Source: Phytophthora colocasiae (Eukaryota > Oomycota > Peronosporomycetes > Peronosporales > Peronosporaceae). Taken from it: a stretch of DNA of 64,000 nucleotides. Made by a program: the position numbers and the translations under genes. Shown here piece after piece: positions 55,761 to 64,000 of the stretch. The DNA lies in NCBI GenBank assembly GCA_018806915.1, contig JAGKQI010000102.1, positions 372,001 through 436,000 of the forward strand, read 5' to 3'. Below the pieces are notes generated by a model, which saw only the letters and a program-made list of their open reading frames with translations, was not told the origin of the DNA and made no database searches. The first letter of the stretch is position 1, and each line of letters opens with the position of its first letter.

Positions 55761-58294
55761 CTACACGAATGTGTTAGAACTCATACTTTGACAACAACCT
55801 CGTGTATACGGCTTATCAAACGCACCAGATCGAACAAGGGATTCAAAGAACGCAACACCCGGAAGTACCGACGCATCACACGACGTTAATCCCATATTCC
55901 TCCAAGCGATCTCAATTGCCCGCTCCGTCTGTAACAGCACAAGCAACCCACAGAAGTAAGAGTGCGCGTCCTCATTGTACCAGTGTAGGTAGATGCGCAG
56001 CGTACCTGACCGATGTCCAATAGAGTGCGCACAAGGGGACAGATTTCCCTCAAACGAAAGTACATGTCCATCCCAACCTGCATCAAAGCCGGGTATGTTT
56101 GGCCATGTCGGGTCATCAGCCCCGCAAGCTCCACGGAATCGGCTAGCACATGATAATGCAAGAACTGGTAGAGCTTATTTGGTTCCCCAACACCTATAAA
56201 GCACTCCGCGAGCGCAATATATCTGGTCAATATTTCACGTTAGGCATTTGAACTCTTTAATATCCTCGCATACTCACGTTATACTCTCCACCAGCACTTT
56301 GTTCTCCCTCAGATTCTTGATAAACTCAACTATGTAGGTGCTGAGATCACAACTTCTAGCGACCTGAAGCGAATTTGTAAGAATGAAGCACACCAAGGTC
56401 AGCAATTACAAAAACTACGTACGATAGGTTGCTGGAGTATCAAGCTCCATACGTAGTGGTAAAAATCTGCCTGCTCGATTAGGAAAAACCCTTTGACATT
56501 GCGAGCATGCGCCTTCGCCATCGTTTCAGCAGCGCGTTTTACTGAACCAGAATCGCTCCTGGGTGAAGTTTCACCGCCAACATCCTATAGAACGCGAACA
56601 AAAGGGTAAGTACACAGTATGAGACCTAGCAGTTAATTGAAGTGCCATACCTTGCTGCGCGACTCATTTCCACGTGCAGTTTGAACCGTAGTCAACAGTT
56701 GCATGATCGACGATATTGAAGTTTGCTGTTCTACAACATAGCCTCGCACTAATTGTAAAACCAACATCTTGGCAGCTTCATGGTCCCCTCGACGCAGAAG
56801 AAAAGGTAAGATTTCACGATGGTGTTCGCAGGTCTTGCAAATCTCAACCAGGTTCAGCTGCAGCTTTCGGATCTCTACTTTATCCTGGCCATTAGCTGAA
56901 AATGACCGCTGCACAAGATTGGGGGCGTGGAAGCGCCACCGGGTAAGACTTGATTCGTCGCCCTCATTCTGGGTAACCTCACTCTTCTCCAGACTTACTG
57001 CTGATTTTGCCCGTTGCAGCCTCCGTGTTGACCGTCTACTCGCTAGATGAGATGCTGGCGATGTTTTGAATGACGGAGAGTAAAGGACACCATCAACGTA
57101 GGTGTGTACATCTAAATCATCCATGCTTAATGCACGTCGGGTAATACGAGTTGGCTGCGGTGAAGCCCAGGAGGTTGCGTCGTTAAAGAGATCTTGGTCA
57201 TTCTCGTCAGTGATGGTCATTAAAGCATCTACATTGAATTCATCCAGAGCATCCGTGGCCATTTTATCTGGTGCTTCCTTCGTAGCTGCCCGTTTATCGG
57301 CTGGAGAATGACCCGGCGGTCGTGATGAGATCGGAAGTGGAGCGGAGAATGGGTCGCTGATAGTTCCATCGCACTTTATGTCAAAGAATAAGCTGACATT
57401 GAAATCCAAACTGTGACAGACAAGCAGATTATCCACAACGGAGTATTCCAATGTCGTCCCTGGTGGCAGCATGAGGTTCAACGAGCGTACACACGCCACT
57501 TTCGAGCGTCCCACCAAATACAGCAACAACTTTGTCGATCTCGTATCACTATACACCACGTACAACTCCCCATACAAAGTGACCAGATGTAGATCCTGCC
57601 TGCTCACCGACGTGGAGAATACCAGCTTCTGGAGTTTCTCCACATTGGCTCCATGTAGCACAAACGGCACAATCTCGTTGGCTCGTGAACCAGAGCTGAC
57701 CAGAAGTACCCCATGCGAAGCTGCGTACCAGAACTCGTGAACATACAGACCCACTGTCTTGTGCAAGACGCAGCTCCGTCGTTTGGAGCTCACACGATGG
57801 TGCTCCAGCCCCAATTTCGTCACGAGAAAAAGATCCTGAGAGCTTGTAGTCTTGTCTGAGTGCGTATTCCAGATCACCCCGCCACGTAGAATCCTATTCC
57901 CGACCTTGGATCTGCACAGGACCCAGTAGGAAGCGCGTGTGAGGCGATGCAGCACTTGAATTTCAATGTCACTCCGCTGAATAGCGATAAAGTGCCTGTC
58001 CACGGATAATTGTAGCAATGCAATAGGGGCTAGGGCGACAACATTTCGATGATCATCACTGGTCTTAACCTCATTGAAGTCATACAGCGTCGTCATGTTC
58101 TCTGGACGGGAGGCGATTGCCGTGGCTAAGGCTAAAGGATCCAGTGACGCATCGAGGGGAAGCTCCTGCAACTTGAGCGACTGTGGAGACAGCAGTAGAA
58201 CGCTCTGGTGCGTCGCGTCATACCAGGCGTGGCGGCTGTCGTTCGTATAGTCGGCACCGCCGCGCGCACTCAAATACAGGTGGCCATCACTCAT
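55761..58294 (-). CDS. RMC1: RMC1-like regulator of the Mon1-Ccz1 complex
   Basis: RMC1 (C18orf8/Mic1) supports the Mon1-Ccz1 exchange factor that activates Rab7 on late endosomes. Five exons on the reverse strand: 58294-56651, 56584-56423, 56363-56278, 56222-56006 and 55928-55761; 758 residues. The N-terminal beta-propeller half has VTLYGELYVVYSD and VVDNLLVCHS...FFDIK, closely like RMC1. The C-terminal Mic1 domain has LYQFLHYHVLADSVELAGLM and LLDIGQTERAIEIAW. ATG 58294 is the first Met in frame. It has a divergent partner 107 bp away. Confidence 0.87.
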
Positions 58295-58386
58295 GCTGGC
58301 CACGGAATGGGATCCACTAGATCCGGATATTGATTGGTAGATATTACATCCAATCAAAATGATTGGAGATATTTTTCACTCCGACA

Positions 58387-58398
58387 TTTGGCGCGAAA
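58387..58398. promoter_or_regulatory. E2F-like site
   Basis: TTTGGCGCGAAA matches the E2F/DP consensus on both strands. It ends 3 bp before ATG 58402 and lies in the 107-bp divergent promoter shared with RMC1. It suggests cell-cycle control, by analogy with plants and animals. Confidence 0.4.
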
Positions 58399-58401
58399 AA
58401 G

Positions 58402-61045
58402 ATGGCAGCGGCTACTGGAACGGACGCCTGGAGCGGCATGTTGAGCGATGCAGTGGCCAAATGCGGACGTGATAGTGAGCGAAGAACTTACAGTGCGTTC
58501 CAACACGATCTTCTGATGGTGATTTAATCGGGTAACTAACGGCTAACTGGTTTTGACGCGTTTAGTGTACGGTATCAGCGTGAATCGTTGTCCCAAGTGC
58601 CAGGCAAAACTCCACGCGGAAAGCAACACATGTGCTAGCTGCCACTACACGCATAAGACGCAGCGTATGCATTCGAGATGGTTGAGATATGTTAATTTGT
58701 GACTAACGTGTTTGTGTTGATTTCTTTTCTCTGCAGGCAAATGCTTACGCTGTAACAAGAATAATGAACCTGTGATGTGGTGTGTTGAGTGCGACGAGTA
58801 CTTCTGCTCTACCTGCTACAAAAAGCCACACGTTCTGATGCTCGGGAGCTCTAAGCCTCATCATTGTTTCGCTGTTGACGGAGCAAGTGGTAAATATTTT
58901 GTAGAAGCTTCGTGGTCTGGTGATTTCACAGCAATGGTGCTGTCAACATATCGACAACTTCGTCGTGCAGACACCTCGAAGGAGAAAGTGCTTACACAGG
59001 CAACTACTGGACAGCAACCAACCCCAGTCGCTGTTACACAAGCAACGCCTACAAAAAGTTCTAGTGACGTTCCTCCGACGACAGCAGCTATTGCCGTGAA
59101 TGCAATAGGAGGACGTTCATCTTCAACAGCAACATTAACGCCTATGTCTACAGTCCAAGAACAGTCTCGCAAGCGGCAACTACCCGGACCAGATCACAAA
59201 CGAGAAAAAAAATCGATGCGCAGTGGAGAATCATCGCATTCAGGTGAGAAATCAGGTACAGCATCGACCGAAGGTATGAGTCTCTATGAACGTGTCAAGG
59301 CAATGCACGACCAGCGTGTGAAAACAGCTCGGAACAGCGCTGCACAGCCTAAATCGCCAAAAATGAGTTTGAATCAAATCCTGACTCAACCGGAGAAGGA
59401 TCTTGTACAGCAAGTACGTGAGCAGGCTGAGCGAGAAAAAAGAGAAGCAAAACAGGCACTTCAGCAAGAGCGGGATCAGAACTGTCAGCAGGAGCAGGAA
59501 CGGAATGATCGATTGAAGAAAGAACAACAGCAAAAGGAGCTACAGCGACAGGAGGAAAAACAACAGCAAGAGGAACAGCGACAGTTACGGGAGAAGCGTC
59601 TGCAAGAGAAGAAACAACAGCAAGAAGAACATCGACGTATGCGAGAGGAGGAGCATCTGCAAAAAGAACAGCGATTGCTGCAGGAACTGCAACGAGAGAC
59701 TGAGAAACAACAGCGAGAAGCAAAGCGGCGCGAGGAGGAATTACGCCAACGAGAAGAGCAGCAGCGACAAGAAGCAAAACGGCGCGAAGAGGAGTTTCGC
59801 CAACGTGAAGAAGAACATCTACGGGAGGAACTGCGGAAGCAGAAGCAAGCTCAAGAAGAGAAAAAGAAACGTCTGATTGAAGAACAAATTCGCCACGAAA
59901 AAATAATGCGGCAGCAAGAGGAAGCACGTCGACAAGCTGAAGCACAATTGATGCACGAAGGCACCCGGTTCGTTAGTCAGGCTCAACAAGTTTTGCATTC
60001 TCAACCAGGCTATGCTGCCCCATCCTCCTCGGCTCCACCAACCATACCAGTTTCAGTGCCGCAGACGTCAAACGATCGATTTACGCGACTGCCGTCACCA
60101 GTCAGCATACCCACCCATGCTTCCCGCTTTCATGCTTCACCGTCACCATCCCATGTATCACAAGGCTTCCGGACTCAATCTAGTCATGGAGCTCCAACTT
60201 CAAGTGGATTTTCATCTGTTGGAAACGAGCATGGATCCCAAGTTTATCAGGGGCATACTAGCGCACCAATGTCGAGATTCGAGACAATTTCTCATGTTCA
60301 CGAAGAAGAAAATAATCGCATGGTCGTGAGAGGATCCAGTCAACAACAGCAGCAGCAATCCGATTTCTCGGACGCGATGGTTCCGCATCGAATAGCAGGC
60401 GTGCCAGCAAGTGGAGGCTTCAGTCCAAGCAAATCTGGTGGAGATGACGAGCTACGTGCGATCTGGGTAAGCGATTACGACAACGTCAACGCGTTAGTCA
60501 TGCAGTTGGAGGTTGAGATCTCGAACCGGACGGAAGAAGGACACTCGTTTGTACATAGGTCAAACAATATTACGATTCCAGAGCAACTGAAGCTGCAGAT
60601 TAACAATCTCCGAGCTCGGCGGGACGCAGCGATCAAGAAGAGGTTCGAATCGGTGGTTCGAGTGCTGATTTTCTCAGATGCGGTGCGCTCGTTCGCTCAG
60701 CAAAATGAAAACTCTAACATTTGGGGCGACGTCCCGGAGGTGCAGAAGGCGTCGCACAAGAAGTGTGCTGAACTTGCCTCGGACATCCGTGAATTCGAGC
60801 GGCAAGCGCAGAAATTGCGTGAAGGAATTGACGAGGCCGTGTCGAGTGGAAACCCCGAGCAGATGCAGAACGTGGCCCATATGGGCGCTCTCATCGCGGA
60901 CTTAGAGCAAAAGATCCGTGCCTCGAACGGCGAGCGCGACAAGCAGTTCATCTTTATGTTCCAGTTCACTAACACGCTTCGAAATATGGTGCGAGCGGAG
61001 TGGGCGGCATCAGGAAGAAGTTACCAATTGCAAGGAAGTCAATGA
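58402..61045 (+). CDS. Zinc-finger protein with long Glu/Gln coiled coil
   Basis: Three exons, 58402-58474, 58566-58664 and 58737-61045, give 826 residues. The N-terminal 110 residues hold two Cys clusters: CPKCQAKLH...CASCH, then CLRCNKNNEPVMWCVECDEYFCSTC followed by KPHH, similar to a B-box-like finger. Residues about 215-410 form a very long charged coiled coil with EEQ/KQQ repeats. Then comes a Ser/Pro/Gln-rich disordered part. The C-terminal 200 residues are helical (VMQLEVEISNRTEEG; VRVLIFSDAVRSF) and of unknown family. The donor GTATGC in exon 2 was chosen because it joins the Cys clusters in frame. The function is unknown. Confidence 0.8.
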
Positions 61046-61480
61046 TTCCGTTAACTCGCACTAATATTTCAATAATCAACCTCGACCTTCGTTGCTTCTT
61101 TCATTTACTACGTACTACTACATAGCTTGAGCTGCATAAATCGCGCTTGCTACCTTCGCTAGTCCATGTTGAACAAAAGACCAGGCAAAAAGATAACGTC
61201 AAAGAAAACAGCAACGTTACACTGGCACACCACTACTAACCGTGCATCGACGACAATTAACCATTTAATCAATACCAGCTACAACTTGTAGTGCATGTTG
61301 AAATGATAGTACAAGATATTAAATGAGCGTTTCTTGTGAAAAGGGTGATGTTGAAAAACATCAGGGGATTGAGGCCAAGCAGCCTCTTTCGAGGCTACTC
61401 AGCGTTGGTGGAGAGAACTTTCATTGCACTCACAAATGATCGAAGACAATTGACTTGCGACGAATACTACGCGAATGCGC
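61046..61480. other. Intergenic / 3' UTR region
   Basis: 435 bp between two convergent genes. It carries the H2A 3' stem-loop at 61346-61363. The rest is AT-rich and shows no gene. Confidence 0.5.
61346..61363 (-). other. Histone-type 3' stem-loop of the reverse H2A gene
   Basis: Read on the reverse strand: TGATGTT-TTTC-AACATCA, a perfect 7-bp stem with the loop TTTC, followed by CCC. It lies about 118 nt after the stop codon. The same element follows the other H2A gene. Stem length, loop and the ACCC flank resemble metazoan replication-dependent histone stem-loops, though the base of the stem is not GG/CC. Confidence 0.65.
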
Positions 61481-61903
61481 TTAGTAGTCCTGCGAAGCCG
61501 ACGACTTGCCCTTCTTGCCAGCCGAAGCAGACTTCTTAGGCAGAAGCACCGAGTGGATGTTCGGCATCACACCACCCGAAGCAATGGTCACATCGCCAAG
61601 AAGCTTGTTCAGCTCCTCATCGTTGCGGACGGCCATCTGAATGTGGCGGGGGATGATACGCGTCTTCTTGTGGTCGCGAGCAGCGTTACCGGCAAGCTCG
61701 AGAATTTCAGCGCAGAGGTACTCGAGGACGGCGGCCATGTAGACTGGGGCACCGCTGCCCGTACGCTGAGCGTAGCGGCCCTTGCGGAGGTAACGAGCAA
61801 CACGACCCACGGGGAACTGCAGGCCAGCCTTGGCAGAGCGCGTAGAGCTCTTGCCGGTCTTCTTGCCACGGCCTCCAGTAGCGGCTTTTCCCTTTCCAGA
61901 CAT
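61481..61903 (-). CDS. Histone H2A (H2A.X-type C-terminus)
   Basis: A core nucleosome histone of 140 residues, no introns. From ATG 61903: [15 protein letters not shown], then [17 protein letters not shown] and [18 protein letters not shown]. The tail ends SASQDY, i.e. SQ-[DE]-aromatic, the site phosphorylated after DNA breaks in H2A.X. It differs from the neighbouring copy at about eight positions, mostly in the N-terminal tail. Transcribed divergently from 62360. Confidence 0.97.
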   Translation of the reverse strand: MSGKGKAATGGRGKKTGKSSTRSAKAGLQFPVGRVARYLRKGRYAQRTGSGAPVYMAAVLEYLCAEILELAGNAARDHKKTRIIPRHIQMAVRNDEELNKLLGDVTIASGGVMPNIHSVLLPKKSASAGKKGKSSASQDY

Positions 61904-62359
61904 GGTTCTTGAGGTGGTGGTGGTGGTTGGTGGTCGACTTTGAAGCAAATTCGATAATGATCTATCCAGACGTCCGCATTCTGCCTCGGTGTCTTGGCGC
62001 GCATGGACAGCTTTTGACTTGCCACTCAAACTAGCTCCTCCTTCCCGCCCTTCTGGTTCCGCCAATCAGAAAGAGGTAAAATAAGGCTCCGTCAATCAAA
62101 TCGCAGATACAGAATAATATCCAATGAGTAGATACCTTCTGTTTCGCCTACGTCCTCGCTTTTGAGAAAAGGGATAGGGTAACACACGACGTCGCCCTGC
62201 CTTTTTTAACCTCAGTCAGTTTAGCTGGAGGTCGTCTCTCCGGACGTCAGATAATAACACTGCGTTTTGCTAACGTCTTGCAAAATTGGCGCACATGCAG
62301 CTTCATATCGAAATTCACACGCACTTCATCAAGTCAGCAAGAAGTTCAAGCAAGTCAAT
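61904..62359. promoter_or_regulatory. Bidirectional promoter of the H2A gene pair
   Basis: A 456-bp region between two divergent start codons. It has CCAAT boxes at 62062-62066 and 62121-62125 and a related TCAAT at 62092-62096. TTGGCGC-type elements occur near both genes (about 61992 and 62286), similar to E2F core sites. Shared S-phase expression is the likely purpose. No TATA box is placed with confidence. Confidence 0.6.
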
Positions 62360-62779
62360 ATGTCTGGAAAGGGAAAAGCCGCTACTGGAGGCCGTGGCAA
62401 GAAGGGAAAGGGAAGCACTCGTTCGTCTAAGGCTGGTCTTCAGTTCCCCGTGGGTCGTGTTGCCCGTTACCTGAAGAAGGGACGCTACGCTCAGCGTGTT
62501 GGTGGTGGCGCCCCGGTCTACATGGCCGCCGTCCTCGAGTACCTCTGCGCTGAAATTCTCGAGCTTGCCGGTAACGCTGCTCGCGACCACAAGAAGACGC
62601 GTATCATCCCCCGCCACATTCAGATGGCCGTCCGCAACGATGAGGAGCTGAACAAGCTTCTTGGCGACGTGACCATTGCATCGGGTGGTGTGATGCCAAA
62701 CATTCACTCGGTGCTTCTGCCTAAGAAGTCTGCTTCGGCTGGCAAGAAGGGCAAGTCGTCGGCTTCACAGGACTACTAA
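62360..62779 (+). CDS. Histone H2A (H2A.X-type C-terminus)
   Basis: 139 residues, no introns; ATG 62360 preceded by CAAT. Same core as the reverse copy ([17 protein letters not shown]), with one residue fewer in the N-terminal tail. It also ends SASQDY, so both members of the pair carry the H2A.X phosphorylation motif. A histone-type stem-loop lies about 154 nt after the stop. Confidence 0.97.
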   Translation: MSGKGKAATGGRGKKGKGSTRSSKAGLQFPVGRVARYLKKGRYAQRVGGGAPVYMAAVLEYLCAEILELAGNAARDHKKTRIIPRHIQMAVRNDEELNKLLGDVTIASGGVMPNIHSVLLPKKSASAGKKGKSSASQDY

Positions 62780-62932
62780 GCGCGCATTTCGTGAAGCAGG
62801 AACTGGGAATGGTGATCGTGATCGTTTCAGTGGCCAACTTGCTGCTGGTAAGTTTGCGTTGACTAACCTTGCGTCTGCTTAAAGATGCTTTATCTTTGCG
62901 GTTAGTGGCTTTGGCTACGCTGCACTCAATCT

Positions 62933-62950
62933 CTGATGTTTTTCAACATC
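62933..62950 (+). other. Histone-type 3' stem-loop of the forward H2A gene
   Basis: TGATGTT (62933-62939), loop TTTC, AACATCA (62944-62950), then CCC. Identical in stem and loop to the element after the reverse H2A gene. The surrounding UTRs are much less similar, which argues for a kept function. Confidence 0.65.
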
Positions 62951-63233
62951 ACCCTTTCGAAAAGAAACTACGTCGTAAAAGATCTGCTTATAGTGGTGCA
63001 TGTTGCATTATTAGTCCGACCTTCGTAATTGTTGTCCGTACGGTGCGATTGAATTTTGTTCACGGTGGAATAAGTTGGCATGGCGTGTCTGGTCTCATGA
63101 GCAGTTTGACATCGGAGAAAGCGAAGTCGTCCTCATGCACTGCAAGTGGACGACTTGATATGATGCAGCGAGGTTGCTACTACCAAGTACTACACTAGTA
63201 CAATACTTTATCGTCTGATTGTTGTTACCGTGT
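62951..63233. other. Intergenic region between H2A and SGF29-like genes
   Basis: No gene recognised. An open frame spans 62869-63198 but crosses the histone stem-loop and has no family resemblance. The genes on either side are convergent, so this is 3' UTR sequence. Confidence 0.5.
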
Positions 63234-64000
63234 TCACTTTTGATGCCAGGGCTTGAGTGGTGCTACGAAGCGGAAGGGCACTTTTCGGTCCGGCACTAAG
63301 CCCTGCTCGTCCTCGTCCTCGTCAAATTTGAGAATCACGTACGGAGCTCCCTGTCAGCAGCAATAGCCCAAACACAACCAATATTAATACACCTGCTCAT
63401 TCTAACAACAACACAGCACTCATTACCTTGGGGTTTGGGACACGGATAGTGCTGCGGAAGAAGCTTGTCGTGTTGGGGTACATGGCCATGACCCTCTCGT
63501 TCACAGCGTAGTGGATCCACTCTCCTTCGGACAACGAGTCGCCTGGCAGTTCCACTACCTGCTGCCACGGCACAATATAATGCCTCCTCGGTGCGTCATC
63601 TTCATCGTCGTCACCAGAGTCGACGTCTTCCACTTCGTACGTGTTCGAGTCGGCGTTAAACTTGACCACACGCGCCATGATCCACAGCTCATGGCTACGA
63701 GCTACTTTAGCTGCGACGTGGCAGCCAATAGCTAAAATATCCTCCCTGTTCGGCACCATGACGCCGACATAACCGTCGCTCTCTGTAGCTGTTGCTATTG
63801 TGGCCACAGAGGAGCTTCCTGCTCTTGGACGAGCGTATGTGCGGGTATACAAGTTGGCTTCCTCCTTTGCTTCTTGCTTGGACGCGCCAAGTCCAATCTC
63901 TCCGTTACTGAAGTCCTTCTCTACGCGGTCGATGCAGTGATTCAGTTGCCGCCGCTGCTTGGCCAGCAAACGGCACGCCAGCGCAAGACAATGCTGTAGT
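63234..64000 (-). CDS. SGF29: SGF29-like SAGA subunit with tandem Tudor domain (partial, 5' end outside)
   Basis: SGF29 reads trimethylated histone H3 lysine 4 and brings the SAGA acetyltransferase complex to promoters. Two exons are visible on the reverse strand: 64000-63427 (still open at the window edge) and 63350-63234. The tandem Tudor shows VAAKVARSHELWIMARVV, YEVEDVDSG, VMAMYPNTTSFFRSTI and, in the last exon, YVILKFDEDEDE and VPFRFVAPL. The upstream part is helical and Gln/Arg-rich, like the family's coiled coil. The start codon lies outside the window. The identification is firm from the YPNTTSFF block. Confidence 0.9.

Noticed and set aside
62869..63198. A 109-codon forward frame after the H2A gene
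   Set aside because: It runs through the histone stem-loop and the 3' UTR and resembles no protein.

Overview
The window is nuclear DNA of an oomycete, most likely Phytophthora or a close relative. The evidence is mixed: short GT-AG introns (about 45-90 nt) in closely packed genes, protein fusions of a kind frequent in oomycetes (FYVE/F-box/SAM/protease; RME-8-like with cytochrome b5), Tc1-like, Helitron and Ty3/gypsy elements with oomycete-style proteins, and a Fanzor nuclease gene. The species cannot be fixed from the sequence. No CRISPR array, rRNA or tRNA gene was found.

Positions 1-14075 are a nest of mobile DNA. Two Helitrons lie head to tail (94-6916 and 6917-9169) behind the tail of a third (1-93). 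Each of the three ends in a GC-rich hairpin followed by CTAG. The first carries a decayed RepHel gene; the second is an internal-deletion derivative keeping only the helicase end. Next comes a broken Fanzor (eukaryotic TnpB/OMEGA nuclease) gene at 9421-11250. It is followed by a TIR element (11319-14075) that was itself hit by a Tc1-like element (11426-12698, TA target duplication) and contains a MITE-like repeat (12758-12902).

Positions 14146-24327 hold ordinary genes: pyrroline-5-carboxylate reductase, Mediator subunit MED17 (reverse), the FYVE/F-box/SAM/trypsin-like protein (reverse), a MYND zinc-finger protein and a GPI-type purple acid phosphatase. A quiescin sulfhydryl oxidase (QSOX) gene follows. 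It is split between its thioredoxin and Erv domains by two tandem Ty3/gypsy retrotransposons that share a middle LTR (25162-34121). The QSOX frame is contiguous if the insert and one GGTG duplication are removed.

Positions 35023-64000 are gene-dense: a Slo/BK-like potassium channel with an unusual pore, a coiled-coil protein, a JMJD4-type oxygenase, an RME-8 N-terminus/cytochrome b5 fusion, a FANCE-like protein, a ZC3H3-like zinc-finger protein, a syntaxin-5-type SNARE, a nucleoside transporter, an EF-hand protein, RMC1 (the Mon1-Ccz1 regulator), a zinc-finger/coiled-coil protein, two divergent H2A genes that both end in the H2A.X motif SQDY, and a partial SGF29. Many neighbours are divergent pairs with 100-460 bp shared promoters, or convergent pairs less than 200 bp apart. 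Exon boundaries were inferred by hand from frame continuity and splice consensus; the summed coding lengths of all spliced models are divisible by three.
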